NCBI RefSeq assembly: GCF_900114165.1
Contig: NZ_FOSB01000013.1
Location: forward strand, 16,587-80,586
Direction: 5' to 3'
Source: Halobacillus dabanensis
Lineage (GTDB): Bacteria > Bacillota > Bacilli > Bacillales > Halobacillaceae
DNA: 64,000 nucleotides
Part shown: in pieces, positions 32,003-40,618 of the stretch
How the letters are laid out: every line of letters begins with the position of its first letter
Position numbering within the stretch: position 1 is the stretch's first letter
Position numbers and translations under genes: made by a program
Notes under the pieces: model-generated
What the model saw: only the letters and a program-made list of their open reading frames with translations
Told to the model about the DNA's origin: nothing
Database searches by the model: none

Positions 32003-34282
32003 TCAATTCAAAATTCGATAATTCTCCCAGTCCCCGGGAAGAAGTTGTAAATACTTTTTCGATAAGAATCGATCATCAACAAGTTGAATGGCACCGTAAT
32101 CCGTTTCTGAGCGAATCAAGCGACCTCCCGCCTGCAAAACTTTATTCATGCCAGGAAATACATAAGCATAATCATATCCATTTCGTTTCTTTTCATTGAA
32201 GTAGTCTTTTATCAATTCTTTTTCAAAACTTCTCGGAGCCAGTCCTATTCCGACGACAGCTACCCCATTCAAGCGGTCCCCTCTTAAATCGACACCTTCG
32301 GAAAATATCCCACCCAGCACGGCAAAGCCTACCAGCCGCCCGCCTACTTCAAATTGAGCAAGGAAATCTTCACGCCTGTCTTCTCCCATCCCTCTTTCCT
32401 GCATGACTGCATCCACGTCAGACAGTTTGCGAAATTCATAATAAGCCATTTCCATATACTGATAAGAAGGAAAGAAGAAAAGATGGTTCCCACTATGTTC
32501 TTCTACTTGATGTTGTAAACGACGGGCCAATTCTGTTAATGTATGAGCTCTATTTTTATACCGTGTAGATAAAGGGGTAATCATTACATCAATTTGAGAA
32601 GAATCATAAGGGGAAGGAAGGTGGAGAATATAATCTTCCTTCCCCCCGCCCAACATTTCTTTATAATAGGCGAATGGCGACAATGTTGCTGAAAAGAAGA
32701 TACCAGAACGGAAAGATTTTGTCGTTTCCTTCAGTACATGTGATGGGTCCAGACAGAATAGTTTCAAGTTGAAATTCCCTTCTACCGTACTTTCTCCGAT
32801 AATCCTGTAGTGTTCATCGACAAATTCTAATATTTTCATAAAACGCTGAGATTCAAAATACACATCTACTAATCTATCTGCTCGTTCTCCTTCTGCGTCG
32901 TCCTGCAAAATCGATTCTGCTTCTGAAAGAAATCGTTCCATATTTTCCTCAAGCTCCCCTGGTACACTTTCCAGACGTCTATATTCTTCTTCAGAAGAAT
33001 ATAGACGATTCAATCCCTTTTCTATAGCCATTGCTGCTTTCGTTATGGTGTCATTTTCTCCATGCCAGTCTTCTTTGACGGTCATATAAGATTGCAGGTG
33101 AATCGATGCTGAATACATTTCTCTGGCGCGTTCCACTAGATTGTGACTTTCATCCACAAGTAATGCCGTTTTCCTCTTACGATCAGGCATTAAGCGCTTT
33201 AAGGAAACCCGTGGATCGAATATATAATTGTAATCCCCGATGATTACATCCACCACATCCGTTAAATCTAAAGAAAATTCAAAGGGACAAACCCGATGCT
33301 TTCTAGCATATTCTTCGATGACTGGCCTCGTCATTTGTGTTTCGTGGAGTAAAATGTCGACGACAGCGCCATTTATTCGGTCGTAATAACCATCCGCGAA
33401 AGGACAATAATCCGGTTGGCATATGGTTTCTTCCTGGAAACAAATTTTGTCTTTCGCAGTCAATGTAACGGAACGCAATTGGAGGCCCATTTCTTTCATT
33501 TTCAATAAAGCCTCTTCTGCTGTCGCTCGCGTGATTGTTTTAGCAGTAAGGTAAAAGATTCGGTCCATATCATCCAATTCCAAAGCTTTTATTGCCGGAA
33601 ACAAGGTAGAGATCGTTTTACCAATCCCAGTAGGAGCTTGAGCAAAAAGGTTCCTCTTTTCTTTCACCGTCCGATAAACACTTCCTGCAAGCTTACGTTG
33701 CCCCTCTCGATAACTCGGGAAGGGAAAACTCAAATCAGGGATTGTTTGATTCTTTTGCTCCCGGATATGAAGGAGAATACGTGCGTACGATGAGTACTCC
33801 TCAATAGTCTCTTCCATGAACGTCGACAACTCTTCATATGTAAATGTACGCAAAAAACGCTTTTTTTCCTTTGTTTTTTTTTGAACATAGGTCAGTTGAA
33901 CTTGGATATGGTTTAATTTTTCCTTCCTTGCGTAGATAAAAGCATAACCTTTCGCTTGTGCCCAATAAACGAGATGAGTAGTTTCTTCTATTTCATCCAA
34001 CTCCATTGCTGTAGACTTGATTTCATCAATGATCGGCCCTTTTTCTGATTCCAATAAGCCGTCACACCGCCCCTGGATATGGAGTTGCATCTGATCTTTT
34101 TCATACTCATATTCTAAGAAAACTTCTGATTGGTCGCCTTCTTTATACTTTTTTTGTATTTCCTGATGGATTGCAGTACCTTCTACTAATGCTGCATTCG
34201 TTTGGAAACGCTCGTCGATACTTCCTGTCCGGTAGACATAGGAAACAAGCTCTCTTACGGATATAGTTATTGCCCCTTCCAT
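32003..34282 (-). CDS. DinG/XPD-type DNA helicase with N-terminal RecB-like nuclease domain
   Basis: A 759-residue protein. Residues 30-115 look like a PD-(D/E)XK nuclease of the RecB type: H39, GRCDG with D74, the D86-E-I-K89 core and Q109 in YWAQAKGYAF. The helicase follows: Walker A APTGIGKT (216-223), four cysteines of an iron-sulfur domain between about 286 and 335 (KICFQEETICQPDYCPF ... RVCPFEF), DEAH-type box VDESHN, and motif VI AGGRLIRSETD. XPD/DinG helicases unwind 5'-3' at forked or damaged DNA. AAGGAGGGG precedes the ATG. Single gene; substrate unknown. Confidence 0.88.
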   Translation of the reverse strand: MEGAITISVRELVSYVYRTGSIDERFQTNAALVEGTAIHQEIQKKYKEGDQSEVFLEYEYEKDQMQLHIQGRCDGLLESEKGPIIDEIKSTAMELDEIEETTHLVYWAQAKGYAFIYARKEKLNHIQVQLTYVQKKTKEKKRFLRTFTYEELSTFMEETIEEYSSYARILLHIREQKNQTIPDLSFPFPSYREGQRKLAGSVYRTVKEKRNLFAQAPTGIGKTISTLFPAIKALELDDMDRIFYLTAKTITRATAEEALLKMKEMGLQLRSVTLTAKDKICFQEETICQPDYCPFADGYYDRINGAVVDILLHETQMTRPVIEEYARKHRVCPFEFSLDLTDVVDVIIGDYNYIFDPRVSLKRLMPDRKRKTALLVDESHNLVERAREMYSASIHLQSYMTVKEDWHGENDTITKAAMAIEKGLNRLYSSEEEYRRLESVPGELEENMERFLSEAESILQDDAEGERADRLVDVYFESQRFMKILEFVDEHYRIIGESTVEGNFNLKLFCLDPSHVLKETTKSFRSGIFFSATLSPFAYYKEMLGGGKEDYILHLPSPYDSSQIDVMITPLSTRYKNRAHTLTELARRLQHQVEEHSGNHLFFFPSYQYMEMAYYEFRKLSDVDAVMQERGMGEDRREDFLAQFEVGGRLVGFAVLGGIFSEGVDLRGDRLNGVAVVGIGLAPRSFEKELIKDYFNEKKRNGYDYAYVFPGMNKVLQAGGRLIRSETDYGAIQLVDDRFLSKKYLQLLPGDWENYRILN

Positions 34283-34453
34283 AGTCCCCCTCCTTCATCG
34301 TGACATTCATTCAATACCCTCATCTTCTTATAATCTTTTACGTATGTCTATTGTATAACCTTCATGATATAATTGTGGGTAAAACTTTTCATTTCCCAAT
34401 GGGTGGAAACCACATATAATAATAATTGAGAACCCTTCAGGAGGGATTAAGAA

Positions 34454-35383
34454 TTGAAAAAATGGAGATGGATTGGAGCTATCATACTTTCCTTCTTAAT
34501 TGCAATTTTTATCATAGCAGCTTTTATATATACGCCGGAAGAGGACCAGCCATCAAATCCACAGGAACAAAAGGAAACTACTGATATTACCCCTGCCCAA
34601 GAAAGCGAACCAGATATGGAGGAGGAAATCCCCGAGGAAGAAACACAAACTGGAGAAAATGATAGCAAATTGAGCGAAGAGTTGCGTGAAGTGTTCACAG
34701 GTGTCATTGAAAGTGCCCGCGACCTTTTTCTAAAAGATAACCTCAACATCGTAGCTATCGGCGATTCTCTTACGCAAGGGGTTGGTGACTCGACGGAAAA
34801 AGGTGGATATATCGGCATTTTAGAAGGCACTTTCCATTCGAATGATGAATCAGCAAGGGTAGACATAGAAAACTTTGGTAAACGCGGCAACCGTACCGAC
34901 CAATTATTAAAAAGAATGGAGTCCGAGGAAATTTCAAATTCCATCACCAATGCTGACCTCGTGCTCATTACCATCGGAGCTAATGATGTAATGAAAGTAG
35001 TGAAAAACAACTTCACAAGTTTGGATTATCAAGACTTTGTTGAGGCACAAGAGGATTATGAAAATCGATTACACGACATTATACAGAGGGTAGAAGAACT
35101 GAACCCAGACGCTCAAGTATACCTTCTCGGCCTCTACAACCCTTTCAACCAGTACTTCACAAATATTCCAGAACTCGGACAGATTATGGGAGATTGGAAT
35201 GCGATCAGTCGTGGGGTAATCAACGATTATGAACAAGCGACATTCATACCCATCCGGGATCTCTTCGAAGGATCAGAAGAAGAACTGCTGTGGGAGGAAG
35301 ACTTTTTCCACCCAAATGAAAGAGGATACAAGAAAATGGCGGAGCGCGTGTTAGAATATATAAGAGAAGATATCGAACAATAA
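34454..35383 (+). CDS. ypmR: GDSL/SGNH-family lipase or esterase (YpmR-like)
   Basis: A 309-residue exported hydrolase. One N-terminal hydrophobic helix (residues 5-26) anchors it, then a 45-residue acidic, E-rich linker, then the SGNH domain. The catalytic serine is S105 in AIGDSLTQG; G and N blocks appear as GKRGNRTDQL and GANDVMK, and D-x-x-H as DFFHPNERGY. Substrate unknown; candidates are lipids or acetylated cell-wall sugars. TTG start with AGGAGGG nine bases upstream. Next to ypmS as in B. subtilis, 19 bp before it, so one operon. Confidence 0.9.
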   Translation: MKKWRWIGAIILSFLIAIFIIAAFIYTPEEDQPSNPQEQKETTDITPAQESEPDMEEEIPEEETQTGENDSKLSEELREVFTGVIESARDLFLKDNLNIVAIGDSLTQGVGDSTEKGGYIGILEGTFHSNDESARVDIENFGKRGNRTDQLLKRMESEEISNSITNADLVLITIGANDVMKVVKNNFTSLDYQDFVEAQEDYENRLHDIIQRVEELNPDAQVYLLGLYNPFNQYFTNIPELGQIMGDWNAISRGVINDYEQATFIPIRDLFEGSEEELLWEEDFFHPNERGYKKMAERVLEYIREDIEQ

Positions 35384-35402
35384 CACAGGTGGAATGAATA
35401 AG

Positions 35403-36038
35403 ATGAAACGGATATTACTTAACAATAAATGGAGAACATCGTTTTGGCTGCTTGCTCTGATTAACTTAGGAATCATCATTTGGCTAGCCGCTTTAATTTT
35501 TTTGCCTAGCTCCTATACTCTCGTCAACGTCGATCAGCAAAAAGAAAGCCCTGATGCGGAATTTACAATCGTATCCACCAAAGAAAATATGGAACAGCTA
35601 GCCAATGAATACCTTTCAGAACTATCTACACAAACAGTCTTTGATTACTCGATCTCCCTTGAAAGAAATGTGACTTTATCTGGGAACATTCGAGCCTTCG
35701 ATCAAGTTATACCTATCAATGTTGAATTAGAACCTGTCGTTCAAAAGAATGGGGACCTTGTGCTGCAGCAAGAAAGAATCTCTTTAGGAAAGCTTCCTCT
35801 CCCTAATAAAAAAGTTTTGGAATTTGTGAAAGATAACTACAATTTACCTGAATGGGTCATAGTCAACCCTAATGAAGAGAACATTTATGTGGCTGTCACT
35901 CAGATGGACACCGCTAGTAATTTCAATGTCAAAGTTGATCGCTTCAACTTGAATTCTAATCAACTTTCTTTCAAGATCGCTGTACCAAGAGACTCTTTTC
36001 AATTCGCCCAAGAAGTCGTCCAACAACATATGGAATAA
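35403..36038 (+). CDS. ypmS: YpmS-family membrane-anchored protein (DUF2140)
   Basis: A 211-residue protein with one N-terminal transmembrane helix (about 13-35, WLLALINLGIIIWLAALIF) and an outer beta-rich DUF2140 domain. The function in B. subtilis is unknown. It follows ypmR by 19 bp, the conserved order in Bacillaceae, which suggests that the two work together outside the membrane. ATG 35403 is nine bases after AGGTGG; the ATG at 35394 touches that site. No terminator before cysK. Confidence 0.88.
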   Translation: MKRILLNNKWRTSFWLLALINLGIIIWLAALIFLPSSYTLVNVDQQKESPDAEFTIVSTKENMEQLANEYLSELSTQTVFDYSISLERNVTLSGNIRAFDQVIPINVELEPVVQKNGDLVLQQERISLGKLPLPNKKVLEFVKDNYNLPEWVIVNPNEENIYVAVTQMDTASNFNVKVDRFNLNSNQLSFKIAVPRDSFQFAQEVVQQHME

Positions 36039-36113
36039 GCGCGGCAGATGAATGCATGCTATCAATTATGATAAAATTGGACTATCATTCCCAACAGTAA
36101 GGAAGTGACAGAT

Positions 36114-37043
36114 ATGCGTGTCGTAAATAATATTTCAGATTTGATCGGGGACACCCCTCTGGTCAAACTGAACCGCCTCTCTCCAGAAGATGGAGCTGAC
36201 ATATACCTGAAGTTAGAAAAATATAACCCAAGTGGAAGTGTCAAAGATCGAGCCGCTTTCAATATGATGGAGCAAGCTGAAAAAGATGGACTTTTAAAGC
36301 CAGGATCTACACTTATTGAGCCTACAAGCGGGAATACAGGAATCGGTATCGCGATGAATGCTGCAGCCAGAGGATACCGCGCTATCCTTGTCATGCCAGA
36401 TACCATGACACAAGAACGGATTAACCTCTTAAAAGCATACGGAGCGGAAATCGTACTCACCCCTGGTGACGAAAAAATGCCAGGAGCAATCGCTAAAGCC
36501 AAAGAACTGGTAGAGGAGATAGAGGGCAGTTTTATGCCAATGCAGTTTGAGAACATGGCGAACCCTGACGCCCATCGCCATACTACAGCTGCCGAAATCA
36601 TTGAAGCTATGGACGAACTCGGTAAACCTCTTTCTGCCTTTGTATCGACAGCTGGCACAGGCGGTACAATTACGGGTACAGGGGAAGAACTGAAAAAACG
36701 CTTTGAAAACATGACCATCCATGTAGCTGAGCCTTCAGGTTCTCCCGTCCTCTCAGGTGGAAAACCCGGTAAGCATAAATTAGTCGGGACAAGCCCTGGA
36801 TTTATCCCATCGATATTGAATCAAGAGGTGTACGATGAAATCTTCCAGGTCACAGATGAAGACGCCTATGATATTACACGACGTCTTTCTCGTGAAGAAG
36901 GTTTACTGCTTGGCACATCTTCTGGCGCTGCTTGCTGGGCTGCCATTCAAGTGGCAAAACAGAAAAAACCAGGGGAAGTAATCGTCTGCATCGCCCCGGA
37001 TACTGGAGAACGTTATCTTTCTGGTGACCTTTTCCGTTATTAG
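36114..37043 (+). CDS. cysK: Cysteine synthase (O-acetylserine sulfhydrylase)
   Basis: A 309-residue PLP enzyme making cysteine from O-acetylserine and sulfide. PLP lysine is K44 in NPSGSVKDRAA, the substrate loop is TSGNTGIG (about 68-75), the phosphate cup GTGGTITG (about 175-182), and the C-terminal GTSSGAA is intact. Length and motifs fit CysK; CysM is possible. ATG 36114 is seven bases after AAGGAAGTG; the GTG three codons before lies within that site. No CymR or S-box element was seen upstream. Followed by a strong terminator. Confidence 0.92.
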   Translation: MRVVNNISDLIGDTPLVKLNRLSPEDGADIYLKLEKYNPSGSVKDRAAFNMMEQAEKDGLLKPGSTLIEPTSGNTGIGIAMNAAARGYRAILVMPDTMTQERINLLKAYGAEIVLTPGDEKMPGAIAKAKELVEEIEGSFMPMQFENMANPDAHRHTTAAEIIEAMDELGKPLSAFVSTAGTGGTITGTGEELKKRFENMTIHVAEPSGSPVLSGGKPGKHKLVGTSPGFIPSILNQEVYDEIFQVTDEDAYDITRRLSREEGLLLGTSSGAACWAAIQVAKQKKPGEVIVCIAPDTGERYLSGDLFRY

Positions 37044-37053
37044 ATAGTAATAG

Positions 37054-37089
37054 AAATCTCAGAGGTTTAAATAACCTCTGAGATTTTTA
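37054..37089 (+). terminator. Terminator of cysK
   Basis: AAATCTCAGAGGTT / AACCTCTGAGATTT stem with a five-base loop, then TT. Confidence 0.9.
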
Positions 37090-37103
37090 TATCCTCCTAC
37101 TAA

Positions 37104-37580
37104 CGCTCCCTATTCTTGAAAACTCCGTTTCGAGACAATTTGAGAGGATGGTGGTCTGGAAAACGGATCGCTTTCCGTGGGCATGTGGGGAGCTTCTTCG
37201 GACTTCGTCTTCCGGGATCTCACCTATTATGTTCATCCCACAGGAGGCTCCCCGTTTTCCAGACCACCATACGGTAAAATGATAGTCGAAACCACCTTCA
37301 TGTAAAGGGAGCTAAATGTAGGTGAAATGCTATAATCACAGGCTGGAAGTCCTATTCTCTTCCCATTTATGGCAGGATATTGTAGAGCGATTTCGAGCAA
37401 CTCATATGGCAAGGGGCAGAGGGGAATGGGGAGACCTGCGGGAAGGGAGTGCTTGGTGAGACCCCGCAAGGCGTCAGCCTGAGGAGACTCACCGCGCTCC
37501 CGCGGAAAGCTACTCATTCCCCACAGCCTCTTCCCTTCACACAATATCTCGAAATCAAGTCTTCAATAATCTTTCCAGGT
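37104..37580 (+). repeat. Dispersed element, left inverted copy (~480 bp)
   Basis: Begins GCTCCCTATTCTTG and ends ATCTCGAAATCAAGTCTTCA. Almost the whole length is repeated in reverse complement at 40619-41097. It has two internal palindromic domains: one bounded by GGTGGTCTGGAAAACGG / CCGTTTTCCAGACCACC (37150-37266), the other by GGGGAATGGGGAGAC / CTCATTCCCCACAGCC (37420-37527). The middle reads TTCATGTAAAGGGAGCTAAA. No gene; apparent ORFs such as the one at 37233-37544 are by-products. Confidence 0.9.
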
Positions 37581-37615
37581 ACGAACAATCAAAAATATAA
37601 ACTTTACCTGAATGA

Positions 37616-38227
37616 TTATAGACGATAAAGATCTCTAAAACGCAAATGCCACCCCAGATGGTAAGATGCCACACGACAAACAATGACCAAAAGGAATATC
37701 ATATAGGTCTGCCAAGCGTTTTCTATATCAATCCAACCGATTCCAATAAAAAGCCCTGCCATCATTGCCCATACAGCGTAAATCTCCTGGTGCATGACCA
37801 TCGGCCGACGTTGTGCTAGCACATCCCTCGTAACACCACCGCCAACCCCTGTCAGAATTGCTGCGAAGACAACTCCACCTAATGGGAAGTTGTTTTCTAT
37901 TGCAAAAGAAGCCCCTTGAAGTGCGAATGCGGAAAGACCGATGGCATCAGGGTAAATATTCCAGCGATCCCATGTCATCACCCAGGTTTTAGGGAAAAAG
38001 TAAACAATCGCAATGGTTCCGAGAGCAACATAAAAAAGATATCCTTGTTCCCACACATGGATGACCGGCACATCTAAGGCAATATTTCTAATGATCCCCC
38101 CTGCAAATGGTGTCGCAATTCCAAGGATAAATGTACCGAATATATCATATCTTTCATTTAATGCCACAATCGCCCCACTGAACGCAAACGCACTTACCGC
38201 TAATATATTTAATATTTCCCACGTCAT
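37616..38227 (-). CDS. TRIC/UPF0126-family cation channel-like membrane protein
   Basis: A 203-residue membrane protein with seven hydrophobic helices. It contains two copies of the family motif: AFAFSGAIVALNERYDIFG with GGIIRNIALD, and AFALQGASFAIENNFPLGG with GVGGGVTRDVLAQRRP. Such YadS/YvgT-like proteins are related to eukaryotic trimeric intracellular cation channels and probably conduct potassium ions. GGGGGGAG lies upstream of ATG. The stop codon is only 36 bp from the left inverted repeat, so the gene is the first inside the repeat-bounded segment. Confidence 0.88.
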   Translation of the reverse strand: MTWEILNILAVSAFAFSGAIVALNERYDIFGTFILGIATPFAGGIIRNIALDVPVIHVWEQGYLFYVALGTIAIVYFFPKTWVMTWDRWNIYPDAIGLSAFALQGASFAIENNFPLGGVVFAAILTGVGGGVTRDVLAQRRPMVMHQEIYAVWAMMAGLFIGIGWIDIENAWQTYMIFLLVIVCRVASYHLGWHLRFRDLYRL

Positions 38228-38493
38228 CGGCGCTCCCCCCTGATGATACTTTTCTTTGTGAATCTTTCTAATAATTTCAGACTGATTGATTATAACAGAT
38301 TCTTTCCTCTTCGTTAGAATTCTTTCTAATTACCATTAAAAATCTCATGCTAATATGTACTCATCAAGAGGAAATATCTTATAATCCATAAAGGTGGAGT
38401 GTCCCCCTCGTATTTTGTTGCAAACTGCCACAAGGATTTCTAACAATTTACGCGAATTAATTATATTAAAATAGAAAGCAGGATGTGAGAAAA

Positions 38494-39033
38494 ATGAGAA
38501 GATGGCTCATCAAACTTAGAAAAGAACAACAGTTGACTCAACAACAAATCGCAGCCGGCGCGCACATCGATCGTGCCTACTATGCACAAATTGAGAATGG
38601 TACTCGTAATCCTAGTATGACAGTCGCTTCTCGTATTGCATCATATCTCCATATCAACCCTTCCCTCTTTTACTCAGAACATTTAAGTGAGCCTTTCGAA
38701 ACAGCTCTCGCCAACTCTCCGATGACAATAGCTCATTGCGACCTTGAACTTAGGTACACTTGGATGTTCAATCCTTATCCCCACTTCAGGATGGATACAG
38801 TCATCGGAAAAAGGGATGACGAATTAGATCATGAATTAGATCCTAATGAAGGAACATGGAAACTAATGCAATTAAAAAAACAAGTCATCACAGAAGGAAT
38901 GTCTGTAAGGACCATCATTCCTTTCCCTCTCCCAGACGGATCAGTACGATATGATGTTTTTTGTCAGCCAATTTACGACTCAGATGGAAGGATTATAGGT
39001 GCGGCCACTGCCTCACTAGAACTTCAATCGTAA
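38494..39033 (+). CDS. XRE-family regulator with PAS sensor domain
   Basis: A 179-residue two-domain protein. Residues 3-65 are an XRE helix-turn-helix (LRKEQQLTQQQIAAGAHIDR with YYAQIENGTRNPS). Residues about 80-178 look like a PAS domain of the type found in sensor kinases: LELRYTWMFNPYPHF, VIGKRDDELDHE, then DGSVRYDVFCQPIYDSDGRI and GAATASLE. A PAS fused straight to an XRE domain suggests a one-component sensor of a small ligand or redox cue. ATG 38494 is ten bases after AGGATG. The Sda-like ORF follows by 28 bp on the same strand. Confidence 0.82.
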   Translation: MRRWLIKLRKEQQLTQQQIAAGAHIDRAYYAQIENGTRNPSMTVASRIASYLHINPSLFYSEHLSEPFETALANSPMTIAHCDLELRYTWMFNPYPHFRMDTVIGKRDDELDHELDPNEGTWKLMQLKKQVITEGMSVRTIIPFPLPDGSVRYDVFCQPIYDSDGRIIGAATASLELQS

Positions 39034-39061
39034 CGGCAAGTATAGGCAAGGGGGCTTTTAT

Positions 39062-39220
39062 ATGATCATCGAAAATCTTTCCTCATTACTTCTGCAAGAC
39101 ACACTCCGAAAAGCTTTAGAATTACAGCTAGAGGACGAATTCATCTATTTATTAAAAAAAGAAATTACAAAAAGAGAAAATGAAGAAAAACCAAGTTATA
39201 AAAACAGCATCCATGGATGA
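39062..39220 (+). CDS. Sda-like sporulation kinase inhibitor (52 aa)
   Basis: A 52-residue ORF too short for routine gene calling. It reads LSSLLLQDTLRKALELQLED then EFIYLLKKEITKRENE, which follows the pattern of Sda, the helical hairpin that blocks the KinA/KinB autokinase (LSDELLIESYFKAxxLxLxx-DFIxLIxxEIxRR). AAGGGGG lies seven bases before ATG. It follows the XRE-PAS gene by 28 bp with no terminator between, so it probably belongs to the same transcript. Identification is by pattern only; a structural relative of SinI-type antirepressors is the main alternative. Confidence 0.7.
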   Translation: MIIENLSSLLLQDTLRKALELQLEDEFIYLLKKEITKRENEEKPSYKNSIHG

Positions 39221-39569
39221 ACGAGTACTTTTTAGGTGAACCGGCTGAATTTAGGATACATAAAGTATAATTACTTCCCGTTCACTTCCAACGGGTGAAT
39301 ACGAGCAAACTTCCTATTGATTGCTATCCCTCTTTCCGCATGCGGGATATTCGCTCTGGCATCTCCCCCCCTTCACAACTTTTCTTGATTTAACTAGTTG
39401 ACCGGAAAGATATGCAATAGGAATGTCTGTAAATTACTAAAAGCTAAAGCTGATAAAGGTATTTACCTGACAATTTTTTCCGATGGATGTATTCAACTGA
39501 AAAAACATAGAGAATTCTTAAAGAAATCTTTGTGAGCGAGACTCCTCTCTATGAAGATGAACGGAAACT
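39221..39569. other. Intergenic region without recognised genes
   Basis: About 350 bp of AT-rich sequence between the Sda-like ORF and the mhqA-like promoter. A short dyad CCCGTTCACTTCCAACGGGT lies near 39276. No ORF with a ribosome site and no clear terminator. Confidence 0.5.
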
Positions 39570-39616
39570 TTGACATACCAATCAGAAAAAGTATATAATT
39601 ATCTCGAATTCAAGAT
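39570..39616 (+). promoter_or_regulatory. Promoter and MhqR-type operator of the dioxygenase gene
   Basis: TTGACA (39570-39575), 18-bp spacer, TATAAT (39594-39599). Directly after the -10 box lies ATCTCGAATTCAAGAT (39601-39616), a near-perfect dyad over the expected transcription start. It closely matches the MhqR operator of B. subtilis (ATCTCGAATTCGAGAT), known from mhqA, mhqNOP and azoR2 promoters. Confidence 0.75.
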
Positions 39617-39639
39617 TAATGACTAAGGGAGGAATGACC

Positions 39640-40590
39640 GTGCAACTCCAGGGCATTCATCACGTATCCGCAATTACTGCAAACGCAAAGCGTAACTATG
39701 ATTTTTATACAAAAGTATTAGGAATGAGATTAGTTAAGAAAACAGTAAACCAGGATGCACCATCTATGTATCACCTATTTTATGCTGATGAGCAAGGCCG
39801 TCCAGGTACAGATTTGACGTTTTTCGAAATACACAGAGCTGGTAACACTTACCCAGGATCACGCAGTATATCAACAACTTCCCTGAGAGTGAAAAACGAC
39901 GAAGCACTAACATACTGGCAAAAAAGGCTGGAAGAACATGATATCGATTTGGATCCTATAAAAGAGCGATTAGGAAGGAAAACTTTAGCCTTTCGTGATC
40001 CCGAGGGACAACGATTGATTCTTGTTTCCGATGAACAAAATAAAGGAGTGGATGCTGGCGAACCCTGGGATCATTCTCCAGTACCCAAGGAATATGGCAT
40101 AACCGGTCTAGGTCCAATTCATCTTACAGTGACAGAAGCAGAAAAAACGGAAAAAGTCCTCCTCGATATATTAGGATTTCGTAAAAAAGGAAGTTATGAC
40201 CAATGGACTGTTTATGAGACAGGAAAAGGGGGCACAGGAGCAGAGGTACATGTAGAAGAACAACCGGATGCTCAACCTGAAAAGCCTGGCCGGGGAAGTG
40301 TCCACCACGTAGCCTTCCGTGTGGATAATGAAGAAGAATTAAAAAAGTGGCAAGAAATAATCGAGGCTTCTGGATTCCCCAATTCAGGGCTGGTCGACCG
40401 TTATTACTTCAAGTCCTTATACTTCCGAGAAGCTAACCACATCCTTTTTGAATTGGCTACAGATGGACCTGGTTTTGCAACAGACGAAGACATGAATCAT
40501 CTCGGTGAAACACTTGCTCTTCCCCCATTCTTAGAACATAAACGAGAGGAAATCGAGGAAAGCTTAACGCCTCTAGACACTTCCCGTTAA
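39640..40590 (+). CDS. mhqA: Ring-cleaving dioxygenase / glyoxalase-fold protein (MhqA/MhqO type)
   Basis: A 316-residue protein of two vicinal-oxygen-chelate domains: residues 1-140 begin LQGIHHVSAITANAKRNYDF and about 150-290 begin GLGPIHLTVTEAEKTEKVLL. Metal ligands of the extradiol dioxygenase type are present (HHV, the later SVHHVAFRV and FELATDGPGF). MhqA, MhqE and MhqO of B. subtilis protect against hydroquinones and quinones under MhqR. The start is GTG 39640, seven bases after GGGAGG; the ATGs at 39619 and 39634 lie before or on that site. The promoter carries an MhqR-like operator, supporting the role. The mhqR gene itself is not in the window. Confidence 0.87.
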   Translation: MQLQGIHHVSAITANAKRNYDFYTKVLGMRLVKKTVNQDAPSMYHLFYADEQGRPGTDLTFFEIHRAGNTYPGSRSISTTSLRVKNDEALTYWQKRLEEHDIDLDPIKERLGRKTLAFRDPEGQRLILVSDEQNKGVDAGEPWDHSPVPKEYGITGLGPIHLTVTEAEKTEKVLLDILGFRKKGSYDQWTVYETGKGGTGAEVHVEEQPDAQPEKPGRGSVHHVAFRVDNEEELKKWQEIIEASGFPNSGLVDRYYFKSLYFREANHILFELATDGPGFATDEDMNHLGETLALPPFLEHKREEIEESLTPLDTSR

Positions 40591-40618
40591 GAATCAGCAA
40601 CTTCTTCTTAAGCTATAC

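Noticed and set aside
34447-35016. 189-residue antisense ORF over ypmR
   Set aside because: Its frame is a shadow of the serine-rich reverse reading of ypmR; no ribosome site, and ypmR has a clear catalytic motif set.
37233-37544. 103-residue ORF inside the left inverted repeat
   Set aside because: It is confined to the repeat, lacks a ribosome site and is not preserved in the right copy.
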